In this document: piece by piece, positions 1 through 10,134 of the stretch | How positions within the stretch are numbered: position 1 is the first letter of the stretch | How the letters are laid out: each line of letters begins with the position of its first letter | Source of the DNA: Bryoerythrophyllum caledonicum | Lineage: Eukaryota > Streptophyta > Bryopsida > Pottiales > Pottiaceae | Length of the DNA: 64,000 bases | Direction of reading: 5' to 3' | Assembly: GCA_963971425.1 (NCBI GenBank) | Contig: OZ020518.1 | Span: forward strand, 31,006,770-31,070,769 | Program-made: the position numbers and the translations under genes | Notes under the pieces: generated by a model | Databases searched by the model: none | Told to the model about the DNA's origin: nothing | What the model saw: the letters and a program-made list of their open reading frames with translations, nothing else

Positions 1-770
1 CTAATGGATGCATTAAATGCGGATGAACTCTTCCAATGGAGTACTTCATCCATTTAGAAGTCGTTGGTTCTTTGTCGGATTCTCAGATGCCATATCATTC
101 CGAAATTTGCAATATAATGTCAAGAGCATTGTGTATAAGAAATATAGATTTTCATATGAACGAGGAAGTCCGATTCTACCGGTCCAACACTTCATCTTTT
201 AACTTTTGCACTCCTTTTTTTGATTCCAAGTGTGTTTAGAAAGTTCAACCCTGGTTCAAACCCCCAACTTCCAATTCTATCTGAAACACAAACATTGCCA
301 CCCCAAAATGGTGTAGAGTTTGGAAATATTTTAAGACATTTCTAAGGTAATCACATTGTTTGTAGAACATTATCAACATTATGATTTTGGAAAGTATCGT
401 AAAACACTGGCACCTTTCTCCAAGTTTCAAGTTCACTACATACATCTTTGCAAAAATAATTACTCCTTTAAAATGTAATGTTGGAGACATTAGAATGCAT
501 AAAATTTTCTCATTCCACACATCCACTTATACAAAAAATAATCAATCAAGTTTATTTAAAAATGGATAACATACAATGTACATTCTTTGTTTACATTGAC
601 ATGGCCGCAATGTAAAAATAAACATCCACTAGAAGATCTTAAAAAACGACTTCCGGAATTTACATAATAGTGTTCATGCACCAAGACATTCTCCACAATG
701 ACTATATAACAACGTGCCCATGTACAATTAATCTTCATCTAAGTTAGTATCATGTCTTGGACTTTGCCCA
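1..770. other. Intergenic, no gene seen
   Basis: AT-rich sequence with only short overlapping open frames on both strands. I see no conserved motif, repeat or RNA gene here. Confidence 0.6.
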
Positions 771-774
771 ACCT

Positions 775-2110
775 CACTTGAGATCGCTCAGGCTGTCCAA
801 TGGCGGACGGACTTGGCCATAATGCTCGATCGGACGGCTGCGCGGTCGGCACCATCAATCGTAGCCGTCCCATCGCTCTCATCCGTGGCCGTTCGATTGC
901 GGACGCACTCGACTGCGCCCGCCTAATCAGACGGTCTCGCTCCACCCAATGCCGATTGAACATCCTTGATCAATCGACTTGAGATCAATTGGTCGGCACT
1001 AGGTGGTCGACCGCCATGCCGTCTGCCCCTAGAGCTTTGTAGACGGCCACCACGCCACCAAGCCTCAAATTTCAGCAACTCCTTCCCCTCTCCTCCACTT
1101 CTCTCTGCTCTTTGGCAACACAAAAGTGGTTTACAACTTTTCTTTTTTGGGTAGTTTTACATTGCATGTGTAGTCAAAATCAGAAGAAAGAGTCACATGC
1201 ATTATTAGTCAGAGGAGTGTTTGGAAGATTTTATGCAAATATAGTTGGATATTTCATTCCAAATATCTTATGCGCTTGGAAGTATATGAAGAATAGAATT
1301 TGTGAACAGTGGTTCTACGTAAAATAGACTACATAAGAAATGTTGATTCATTTTCTTCCTTTACTAACGACAAACATATTGGAATGGCCGACCGCTTGGT
1401 TCTCCGCACGGCGGTCAGCCACCCGCCATCCGCTTGGCGGTCGGTTTTTTCCATTTGGGCGTCCCCTCTGCCGTTCGCCTCGCCAACCGCACATCGATTG
1501 GTCATTGGGCGTTTGCTCGTCGGACTCAAAGCCGACCGCCGTGCAGACGGCCTTTAGGCATCCGCTGCGCGCTTTATATTGTTGGAAGCGAATTTTCAAA
1601 ACGCTTTCAATGGTATATTATACATTCAAAAACTCCCAGAAATGAAGGAATTATGGCCAGAAAACCCGTGGGGACGGCTAGGCAGTCAGCCGCAAGGACG
1701 GGTGAGGGCCGACCGCTGTGCGGACGGCCCTTGGGCGTCCGCCGCGCGCTTTATACCGTTGAAAGCGCATTTTTAAGACGCTTTGAATGGTATATTACAA
1801 GTTCAAAAACTCCCAAAAATGAGGGAGTTATGGCCAAAAATCCTTGCGGACGATTAGGTAGTCAACCGCGCGGACGGGAGAGGGCCGTCCGCCGTGGCGG
1901 ACCGCGGATGGCGGACGGCGGTCGCCCCAAGCGGACGAAATGGCCGTCCGTAGCGTGGTCGCCTCCAGCGGTGGACGCCCGGCGCCGTCTGCCGAGCAGT
2001 CAGCTGGGGTAATGGACGGCTATTTACCCCGGGTAAACTAACCAAAGTCGTTATGTCACCGGACGTCGTCATGGGGCCGAGGACGTCCTCTGTCCAAACG
2101 ATCGGACGTC
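775..2110. repeat. GC-rich intergenic block rich in CGGACGG/CCGTCCG words
   Basis: Two GC-rich patches (about 775-1060 and 1385-2110) are full of short CGGACGG, GACCGC and GGCCGTCC words on both strands. They stand out sharply from the AT-rich flanks. A 192-codon open frame over 1434-2012 comes from the GC bias and repeat structure and resembles no protein I know. The block contains the 177-bp tandem repeat listed separately. Confidence 0.6.
1531..1910. repeat. Tandem repeat, about 177 bp x 2.2
   Basis: Units begin at 1531, 1708 and 1884 with GCCGACCGCYGTG or a close variant. Each full unit then has a CGCGCGCTTTATA segment, an AATGGTATATTA segment, a run reading CAAAAACTCCCA and a conserved TTATGGCCA. 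The third unit is only a start. Two units differ by scattered substitutions, so the duplication is not very recent. The 177-bp length is in the range of plant satellite monomers, but only two copies are present here. Confidence 0.75.
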
Positions 2111-2254
2111 ATGGACGTCGAGCGTCCTGACAACTCTGTGGTAAAGTAACAATTTTTCAACCTTCAGGAGGGTGTCAAAGTTGACAGCAATACATGACAC
2201 TATCCCTGAAATTGCCAAAACGCCAATTTGAATGTCACCGTACAATATAGTAGG

Positions 2255-2505
2255 GGGACAAAAAGTTTGGCGTTTTTGCATTCTAACAGAAGAAAAAATC
2301 AAGCCTACAATCTTTTAAAATGCACCAAAGGCACAAAAATCTTCCCCTACCTACCAAATTAGAAAATTGGAATTTTTAATAAGCTAATTACATGTTTGCA
2401 AAGTTTTGTGACCTAATAATTTATCAAAGTGGTTTTATAGCTGTAAACTCCAAACTATTACCCATTTCAAAAAAGTTTGACGTTTTTGCATTCAAACACT
2501 AACAT
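2255..2505. repeat. Short direct repeat, about 210 bp apart
   Basis: The words AAAAAGTTTGGCGTTTTTGC (from about 2259) and AAAAAGTTTGACGTTTTTGC (from about 2470) are nearly identical direct repeats just upstream of the retrotransposon coding region. They are too short to be called LTRs. I found no long terminal repeat pair around the element. Confidence 0.5.
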
Positions 2506-2567
2506 TTATTGCTTTCATTATAAACCAAAACAAGATGCAATAAAGATCCTCTAAAATATATTGTTAT

Positions 2568-3864
2568 TTGATGAAGTATAACTACGTAATTGAGGATAAA
2601 CCTGCTAGTCGTATCTTCACCCCGGGCCCTTACCATTCACATCCCCCTCTTTTCTTTATAAATCAAATTTTTACAATGTGCCTTTGTTTGTTTGACAACA
2701 ACAGATATGAAGAATTCGAGGAGGTTTACCTTGCAAAAGTCTTAGCATGGAGAGATTTCTACGCATCAAACTACATGGATGTTTTTGGTGGAGTACCAAG
2801 GGTGCCATCACTGGGCAACGGGAAGACGGAGGACGACACAAGCGGTGCTGAAAAAGTGAGCCAACTTGTGGACATGGTGGCTACCCCACCTCCATAAAAT
2901 CCTATCAATAGATTCTTTAAACAACTTCGTCGAGACTACCAGGGTCAACAATCGGACAAGATGAAGGCGTTGAGGTCTTTCGCGCGGGAAAGAGATAAAG
3001 TTTTGCGGGAAGCTCATGCGAGGTTGCAGAGACTGATCTTTGCTACTCATGGGGTCACGGAGCAACATGCAATACAATGTTGGTACAATATCCTTGAGAA
3101 GAAGTTAAAAACTATATTATGGAATGACGCATTGCAATTGGGTGAGCCACCAACCTTGTGATTTGTGTTTGAGACTTCATAGCAAATTGAGATCAATTTG
3201 TTGGAGAAGAAAGCAGCCATGGGATTTTTCAAACGTGAAGAGAAGGTTTTTGGAAAGGCAAAGGTTGCCAAGGCTGCCATTCCCTCCAATGCTACTGACG
3301 TTGAGGCCTTATCCTTTAGTTGTAGCAAGCCACGATATTTGAAGAAGGATTGCAAGGAAAGCAAGTCCCCTATCCCTCAAACTGGTGGATTTTACTCTAC
3401 TTGCGGCGCCAAGGGGCAATCCTGAGTTGAAGCCTTTTGGAGGAAAAGGAGGCAAGGCAAGGAGGATGGACAAACAGTCGAAGGCTTCTAGAGAGGAGAA
3501 GAAGAGTTGGAAGGCCAAGTTCGCAGAAGTGAAATCCAAGATGGAGGCAATGAGTGCAAAGACCGCTTCAGTGAGTGATAAGCCTCAAGTCACTCCTAGT
3601 TTTCATGCTGGAGGCAAGTTTAGATCCAATGATGACGAATTTGAGGATTACATGCTGAGTGGCACAGTACCTGCTATCACAGATGGCTTGCCGGAGGCTT
3701 ATGCCTTTATACAGAGTTCAACATCCGTGATCAAGGAGACGCCACGTGGAGCAAGCTCAACTCTGGATCGTCAACATGGGAAGGAAAATAGGCAAGCTCG
3801 ATTGCCGGAGTCTTTCACATCGGAAGAAATGGTGCCAACATCTTCCATGGAATCTCCAATTTAA
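2568..3864 (+). pseudogene. Gag-like region with degenerate zinc knuckle
   Basis: Frame 3 stays open from 2568 to 3425 apart from a few stops, then the coding potential moves to frame 1 (3385-3864). The part at 2961-3160 (FARERDKVLREAHARLQRL) has the charged, helical look of a plant retrotransposon Gag. Near 3315-3350 the peptide SCSKPRYLKKDC resembles a CCHC zinc knuckle that has lost ligands. The downstream part is rich in Lys, Ser and Glu, as Gag tails often are. The true start and any fusion to pol cannot be fixed because of the decay. Function, from the family: packaging of element RNA. Confidence 0.6.
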
Positions 3865-4013
3865 TGGGGGGCGCTTCCAACACGCCCCACGGTTGGAGTT
3901 TAAGAGCCAACAAATACGGTGGTAGTTGAAGCGGCAAACGTGGTTGGCAGGCTTTATTATTTTCTGCTTAACTGACGTCACAAAAGGGCTTCATTTTAGC
4001 AGTAGTCTTCAAG

Positions 4014-4650
4014 ATGGCGGCCACAATGTATGAATTAGATAACTCCATGGGCATCAATGTGTTGAAGATGGAGGTGATTGAGTCAGAGGCGGATGCGAGT
4101 CATGAGAACAACATGGAGGGGTTGTGTTTAGCAGCCATGCGTGTCAAGACCATGACCGCTAGACTTGCAATCGAGAGGTCATCCCTTACATTTGATGTGG
4201 TGGTGGTTGACAACTTCCACGGGATTTTCCAACTTATTGGACCTTATAGGAGGGTTTTGTACCTTGACGTATGCTTTTGGATTCAAGAGCTCAATCGATG
4301 ATGTTGAGAACATCTACCATTAAGGTGTTGGGCTTAACTTAGAACATTTTTAAAAAGTGTCCATGGACAACTAGTACGTCTATGGGAGGTATGGAGCACG
4401 CTACGAGCATTGCAATATTGGAGTTAATGATGCAATCCAACAAAGATGATGTCAAGGATGCGAGCTTCATGAAGGTGAAAGCTATAGTCACGAAGGCCAA
4501 GTCATATGATGTCTTGGTAGGCTCGGCAGTGCTATACTCCATAGGATCTACCTTGGATTTATCGGAGGAAACAACAAGCTATAGAGCACGGTAGTAAGCG
4601 GGAGAGATGGCCAGAAGGCCCAACTACCAGCTCAATTTATTTGAGTTCTG
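4014..4650 (+). pseudogene. Retropepsin-like aspartic protease region
   Basis: Two open pieces (4014-4301 and 4382-4594) lie between Gag and the methyltransferase. The second contains VKAIVTKAKSYDVLVGSAVL, which matches the C-terminal half of Ty3/gypsy retropepsins, where a hydrophobic Y-D-V-L-[VI]-G strand follows the active-site region. The active-site D-[ST]-G is not visible. After a frameshift the sequence goes on as GQKAQLPAQFI from about 4609, in exactly the frame of the methyltransferase that follows. This suggests that protease and methyltransferase belonged to one polyprotein. Confidence 0.6.
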
Positions 4651-4689
4651 ATTGATAACCTTGCGGATGTATTCACCTTCTCAGGAGGT

Positions 4690-5880
4690 ATGGACATGAA
4701 ACCACCATGGATTCAGGAGGATTTTGATAAGTCTTCTATGACTACTTCTACATTTGATGAGGCTGATGCTCACGTGGGTGACATGAGTGTTGGAGATACG
4801 AAGCCGTATCAACCCGGCATTGAAGCAACATTGAGATCCACGACTCAGCTTTAGAAAGATGCTGAGCAAATTATCAAATATGCTTGGCAGCATTTGATGC
4901 TCCTACAAGTGCAAGAGGAGTCTGGAGAGGACCAAGATTTATGACCATCTCTTGCCACTTCTAGCATTCATTGAAAGGCACCAAAGGATGATATTGTCTT
5001 GTTGAAATTATTAGAGAATATTGGAAGTGGCTTGGCGGTAGTGCCGCAAGTGGGCATCATGGTCAAAAACTACATCTATGAAGGTGTTGATGAAGCAACT
5101 AGGTAAGCCGCCAAGCGACATTCACAGCAATTGAGGACACAATTCCCGGACTTGTTGGCTACTAGTGTCATCAAGACTTCCTTCTCCATCCTTGTTGGTG
5201 ATATTGCCTTGCATTCAGCAAAGGACATTCACCATGTTCTCCATATAGACCTTATCATTGCGGGTTGGCCTTGTCAAGGTATGTCTATGGCCGGACATTA
5301 GAACGAGTTGAAAGATACATGTTCCTTGTATTTTTATGATATGATCCACATGTTGCGTTTGCTTCATACATCTCAAAAGCGACAACCAAGTTATATTGTG
5401 AAGAATGTACTAGTGGTGAGTAGCTGCAAGTTGAGGACCTTAGAGGGCATGCACCACATACACTAAACTTTGGGTTTGCTAGTGTTCTTGGATGCGGATG
5501 CGGTGGGATCACGTGCACATTGCCCGCGGATGTGGTGGAAGTATTTAGCACCTCAAGAGTTGCTACAGTCCACCGTGGGTCGTATCAAACAGCCAGATGT
5601 CTATATGAGTGATATTTTGGATCTTCAAAGGGCACCTCGGTGCGTTTACGATGACAACCAAGCACCTTTGGCGGTGGTTAATCGCAAGGGAGAACGGTGT
5701 AAGGCATTGCCTACGTTGATTAGTTTTGCTAGGTCGTTTGCCTTTAAGGATAATGACCCTGGCTTTGTTTGGGCTTTAATGTCTCAAGAGATAGTAGAGC
5801 CCAATGCGGATGAGCAGGAGAGAGCCATGGGCTTTTCCACGGGCACTACCAATGCGCTCGGGACTTCAGAGCAACAATAG
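4690..5880 (+). pseudogene. Cytosine-5 DNA methyltransferase domain within the gypsy polyprotein (DNMT3/DRM-like), broken by stops
   Basis: One frame (frame 1) carries the whole domain without a frameshift. Motif I, the SAM-binding loop, reads LLENIGSGLAV (about 5008-5040), followed by GVDEA (5083-5097). Motif IV reads IIAGWPCQGMSMAG, with the catalytic Cys codon at 5272-5274. Motif VI (ENV) appears as IVKNV, Glu changed to Lys at 5401. Motif VIII appears as GSRAHCPRMWW (5506-5538). A motif IX-like ERAMGF lies near 5818-5835. The motif spacing and the GSRAH..RMWW and ERAMGF forms resemble DNMT3/DRM-type enzymes more than DNMT1 or CMT. In-frame stops are at 4852, 4942, 4972, 5104, 5299, 5464 and 5878. 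Known role of the family: transfer of methyl from SAM to C5 of cytosine. This copy cannot make a full enzyme. Confidence 0.85.
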
Positions 5881-6142
5881 CGATTTTTACATGAGCAAGC
5901 AATCGCTGGTGGTTGCCGAATATAAGCGATTAGCTTCTAGTTTGACTGGTTAGGCGGGCTTTTTTGAGTTGCAGATAGCTAGAAAATCATTTGTCTTTGT
6001 CAGTTTAACAGACAAAGTGGCTGGGAGCGAGAGGGCCTTGGTACTTCATCCATGAAACATGTGAGGTACTGCAAATCTTTTTGTGGAGGCCAAGGCTAAG
6101 GATCCTCAACATGGAGTAGAGGATTGAAACCAGAGTAGGGGA
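5881..6142 (+). other. Linker between methyltransferase and reverse transcriptase, degenerate
   Basis: The methyltransferase frame continues after the stop at 5878 as RFLHEQAIAGG, reminiscent of the last motif of DNMT3-like enzymes. It then breaks up. No further domain is recognisable before the RT-side open frame at 6143. Confidence 0.4.
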
Positions 6143-7284
6143 TTGGTCCACCAGAGGAAAAATTTGGAGGAAGCTCTGGAGAAGATGTTTATGGAAGAAT
6201 ACACAGCTTACGAAATGGAGGAGATTGGCAAACTAAGCCAATTGGAAGGACTTGGAAGCATGATGGGGATAAGGGAAGAAGAGCTTTGTCTATCCGGCAT
6301 TCAACAGCAACCAAGGAAGGAAAATCCTTCTCCAACGAAATCGAAGGAGGTGGTGACCAAGGATACTTGGAAACCAATCGTAGGCCTAGCGGATGGAATA
6401 GTTGATGTAGAAAAACATCAGTTCCTCAAGGAGTACATGGATTGTTTTGGCTTTAGTCTAAAAGATCTTGAAGTGTTGAAGGGATAAGAAGTACGTATCA
6501 ACTTGACAAACAAAGCACCAATCTATCGCAAGCCGTACAAATTTAGTGATGTAGAGTGGAACATGGTTAGTCCTCGAACGAAGGAGTTGGTCGCTACAGG
6601 GCTAGTGGATTTGGCTCCACCGGATTGTGAGTATGCATCGCCAACGGTTATGCCATCCAAGAAAGATGTCTTTGATAATTGGACCGAGAAAAGGATGTGC
6701 GGGGGCTATAGGAGGATTATTAAATTCACCAAGTCGGATCGTAATGCCATGCCAACGCCGGAGGAGAATTTTGAGGCTACTGGTCAAGCCAAAGTATTCA
6801 GTACAGTAGACTTGCGCTCTGAATACCACCAATTTGGACTGAGAGAAGAAGACAAGGAGAAGACCACGTTCTGGGGCATTGGCAAGATGGAAAGGACTGG
6901 TTGTTTCAATGAAAGTTTTTACTTTTTGGATTGAAGAATGTGCCTGCCAAATTCTAGAGGGTTATGGATGGAATATTCTTAGGCTTGGACTTTGTCAGAT
7001 GCTACATTGATATCATCGTTGTCTTTAGCAATGATCGAAGACAACATAGGCTACACTTGATGGAAGTGTTTGCTAGACTACGGCTCCGCCGTTTGAAGTT
7101 GCACCTTGGTAAGTGCAAATTCTACTTCAACCGCATCGAATACTTAGGCCATATGATATATCTAAGTAGATTGGATGTGGTAGTTAGCAAAATTGAAGTA
7201 GTGATGTCTATTACTAGACCAAAAGATGTTGGTAGACTATGTGCATTTTTGGGATTATCTAACTACTATAGAAAGTTTGTGTAG
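6143..7284 (+). pseudogene. Ty3/gypsy reverse transcriptase, inactivated
   Basis: Open pieces at 6143-6487, 6503-6934 and 6964-7284 give the RT fingers and palm in order: PIYRKPYKFS (entry motif), ASPTVMPSKKD, RMCGGYRRI, FSTVDLRSEYHQ (motif A Asp present), then LGLDFVRCYIDIIVVFS and LHLGKCKFYFNRIEYLGH. The catalytic box that should be Y-x-D-D reads YIDI (about 7003-7014), so the second metal-binding Asp is missing. A frameshift lies near 6890-6960, in the segment that should read like FGLKNAPA. Known role: copies element RNA to DNA. This copy would be inactive. Confidence 0.9.
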
Positions 7285-7830
7285 ACTCTCAATGCTATTG
7301 CAAAGCCATTGACCATGTTGACAAGGAATGATCAACCTTGGATCCGGGGAGATGAGCAAGAGGCGGCCTTTCATGAGTTGAAGGTCCGCTTGGCATCAAC
7401 ACCTGTACTTTAAGGCCAATAGCAAGAAGGACTTATGAGCTACGTACGGATTGGAGCACATTGGAAATTGGCGCGGTGCTGACGCAAATGGATGATGACC
7501 GGAAGGAGTTTGTGATCGCGTACGCCAGTCAGTCTACCAACAATGCCCAGGCTCAATATAGCTTGTATGAAGGGGAATGCTTGGCCGCAATATGGGCAAT
7601 TGCTCATTTTTGGTATTATCTTTATGGTAACAAATTTCTATTGGTTATAGATCATCAACCTTTAAAGTGGTTGACGGAATCTGACAAACTAATAGAAAAA
7701 CTAGCGTGATGGGCCTTGATGTTGATGGTGTACAACTTCAAGGTGGTGTACAAAGCGCGATTGGTTAATATGGATGCCTACGGACTTAGCCGCAATCCAA
7801 TTCCAAACCAAGTGGATTCTACAGGCGCTA
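7285..7830 (+). pseudogene. Ty3/gypsy RNase H domain
   Basis: After the RT stop at 7284 the connection segment is recognisable (AIAKPLTMLTRNDQPW). The RNase H domain follows at 7461-7709 (LEIGAVLTQ, IAYASQSTNNAQAQYS, ECLAAIWAI, VIDHQPLKWL), and after a stop at 7707 comes MVYNFKVVYKARLVNMDAYG. The motif order is that of gypsy RNase H, which removes the RNA template strand. The Asp expected before the first motif (TDxS) is disturbed by a frameshift near 7410-7460. Confidence 0.85.
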
Positions 7831-7989
7831 GGTGGCACGGTGAAGATGAGGCCAATCCATTACCAAGGTGGCATTATTTGGCCTTTCTAAGTGTATTGAT
7901 GACGCGTGGAGATGACACTAAAAGAGCTACTGTGACTACAATAGATGAAGATGTCGGTGAAGAATTTGGGTCGCCAAAGACATTTTTGA

Positions 7990-8900
7990 GGGCATGAACG
8001 TGATGCGGTTTCTAAATAATGGAGAAGTGGTGTTTACGTGGTCTGTTAAGGAGAGAGATCGGGTCTTACAACAAGCCAAACGATTTGTGTGAGAGAGGGC
8101 TTGTCTTTTGAGAGTGTGGCCGGCTGGCACCCGGAAGGTTGTGCCGACTGCATTGGATAGACTGAAGCTTATCAACGACACGCATGAAGACCTTTGGCAC
8201 TTTGAAGTGCGGAAGACTTACAACTTGCTCCAACATCACTATTGGTAACGAGAAATGGGGTCACAAGTTCAAGCTTTGGTGGCCCGGTGCATGGTTTATG
8301 ATTGTGTGCGAGCATCTTTTAACGCTTTGATGCCACAATTGCAACCATTACCAATTATTGGCTTGGGTTACATGTGGACTTTGAAGGTCCACTGCCAATG
8401 ACACCTCAACACAAAGGTGTGTATTAGTGATAATTGAATACTTCTCGAAGTGGATAGAGTTGGTAGTCTTGCTTGACAGATTCAGTGAAAGAGCCGTTTA
8501 TTCTTTCCTTGATTGTCTTCTGAGTCGCTTTGGAGCTCCAACCAAAGTTCTCAGAGTCCAAGGAAGTGAGTTTTTGGGTGAGTTTAAAACGTTGTGTGAG
8601 CAAGCGATGATAGATCACTACACTACTTCAAGAGACCACCCCGAAGCAGCTGGATTGGCAAAGCGCATGGTGCAAACCGTCAAGAGGGGACTTTGGAAGT
8701 ATAGTTTGAAGAAGGGACATCATCAGGATTGGGACTTGCAATTACCGTGGAGAGCCATGGGCTACCGGTTTAGCAAGGAAGCATCCTTGGCGTCCGTTTC
8801 TCCCTACTTTTTGTTGTTTGGAAGGCATCTAGTGTTACCGAAGGCCATTCAAGAAAATGTTAACACCATGTTCGCTAACATGGACAATACAAACACCTAG
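7990..8900 (+). pseudogene. Ty3/gypsy integrase with lost catalytic residues
   Basis: The zinc-binding part is visible at about 8180-8320 (HEDLWHFEVRKTYNLLQHHY, VARCMVYDCVRASFN), giving the H..H..C..C order. The core follows: VDFEGPLPMTP with the first Asp at 8377, then the open frame 8427-8900 with YFSKWIELVVL, VLRVQGSEFLGEF, RDHPEAAGLAKRMVQTVKR and DWDLQLPWRAMGYRFSKEA. Family members have D-Q-G where this copy has V-Q-G, and E-R where it has K-R, so the second and third residues of the D,D,E triad appear lost. Stops and a frameshift separate the zinc part from the core. Confidence 0.85.
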
Positions 8901-9077
8901 GCTCAAGTGTATGAGCAACGGACGAATTTATTCAAGCGGTTAATGCCTATGGCATTGGAGAACCTCTCCATTGCTCAACATGGGGATACCTTGCACTATG
9001 CTATGATAAGGGGAAGAGGTTATCAATTGCAAGTGCGGTATTTTACTCTTGGAGACTCTGTGTATTTACAGTAAGCA

Positions 9078-9420
9078 ATGCCCATCACCTTAGATGTGAT
9101 GGCGGGACGGGTGATCTTGGGAGTTTGTGAACTGAAAAACTCAGGAATGTTATTGTTCGAGGGTTGTAATGGTAAGGTATGGAAGAATCACATGCGCAAT
9201 TGCGCGCCTTGCCATTTGCCACACATTGATGGCACGATAAACCTAGTCTTTCTCACATCTCTGCCAGAATACGATGTCCGTTGTGTAGTAGTGGCAAACG
9301 GGCAACCACAACGGTCATTTGTGACTTGTGCACTATGAGTGGCATCTAGAATGTCTAACTCCATTTCTTTTAGAGGTACCAGTGGGTCAATGGTCGTGTC
9401 CAAAGTGTTTGGGACATTGA
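9078..9420 (+). pseudogene. Element C-terminal tail with a PHD zinc finger in three frames
   Basis: The tail begins with GRVILGVCELKNSGMLLFEG and MRNCAPCHLPHIDGT in frame 3. A PHD finger follows in frame 2 (RCPLCSSGKRATTTVICDLC, first Cys codon at 9275). After a one-base deletion near 9337 it continues in frame 1 (WHLECLTPF, EVPVGQWSCPKC, from 9340 to the stop at 9418). With the lost base allowed for, the ligands fall as C-x2-C-x11-C-x2-C-x4-H-x2-C-x14-C-x2-C. This is the C4HC3 PHD pattern, with the usual Trp two residues before the last Cys pair. PHD fingers commonly read histone H3 tails. In this position it could have served for target choice, as chromodomains do in other gypsy elements. 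Confidence 0.85.
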
Positions 9421-10130
9421 GAGTCTACATAGACAAGGTCTAACAATTTAAAAAAATGTTGGAGGCGATTAAAGATGACGCTCCCATTGCACCCGACCTA
9501 TCTTTTGTCTATACAGTTTGTTAATGTCCTTTCTGTAGATCGACTTGATTTCTCTAGACTTGAGAGGTTTTCATGATTGGTCGCCCCTCTAGTTTACGTG
9601 AATAATGTAGTTCGCCGGTGTGAAAGGGGCTTCAGCACGGGTAAAGAGGGCAAGTAAAGGGGTCCTTGTAGACCAATTACTAAATGTTTTGGTCTAGATA
9701 TTTATTTCTATTTTCCTAACCTAAGTTGCTAAGTGGTGGATAGTTTCTTTTATAAACTATTATTTTTGATGTTTAAGGAGGCAATAGTGATGGTTTAGTC
9801 ATTGTTGCTCCGGGTTTGTTTTCGATTTTGTGCTCTCATCTATTGGCACAATGTTATCTTTGCACAATGTGTTGGTGCACGACAAAAAAAATTATCTAAA
9901 AAAATATACTTCATTTTAAATCAATTCTGAATATGGAAAGAAATGGAAAGGAAACTTTGTTGCAAAAAGGTCGCATCTACAATAAGTTGATGCTTCCGTT
10001 GTCGTGAAGGAAGTCAGCTGATATTGTAAAAATATAGAAAAGAGAGAAAAGTGAATGGTTAGGGCCCAAGGTGAAGACATGACTAGCGGATTCATCCTCA
10101 TTTATGCAGTCATATTTCACCTAACAACAT
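9421..10130. other. 3' flank of the retrotransposon, no gene
   Basis: This begins with a segment that probably belongs to the element 3' UTR. It includes a purine-rich run around 9640-9658 that may be the polypurine tract. I could not identify a 3' LTR by comparison with the sequence upstream of 2568. Confidence 0.4.
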
Positions 10131-10134
10131 CTTT

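Larger units (their letters stand above)
2568..9420 (+). mobile_element. Decayed Ty3/gypsy retrotransposon carrying a DNA methyltransferase and a PHD finger
   Basis: The order of recognisable parts is Gag-like region, aspartic protease-like region, C5 DNA methyltransferase, reverse transcriptase, RNase H, integrase and C-terminal PHD zinc finger. The RT-RNase H-integrase order defines Ty3/gypsy. The coordinates cover only recognisable coding sequence. A purine-rich stretch at about 9640-9658 could be a polypurine tract, but I could not match LTRs on the two sides. The reading frame is broken by many stops and several frameshifts, and key RT and integrase residues are lost, so this copy is inactive. 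From memory, the closest relatives of its pol and tail are elements of streptophyte algae and seed-free plants; I have not checked this. Confidence 0.9.

Noticed and set aside
1434-2012. 192-codon plus-strand open frame
   Set aside because: It spans the 177-bp tandem repeat in a GC-rich block, repeats itself internally and has no recognisable protein signature.
2100-2567. 5' LTR of the gypsy element
   Set aside because: No stretch here matches the sequence downstream of 9420, so an LTR pair cannot be supported.
9078-9420. Chromodomain at the gypsy C-terminus
   Set aside because: I looked for the usual aromatic cage pattern of a chromodomain and did not see it. The Cys/His spacing fits a PHD finger instead.
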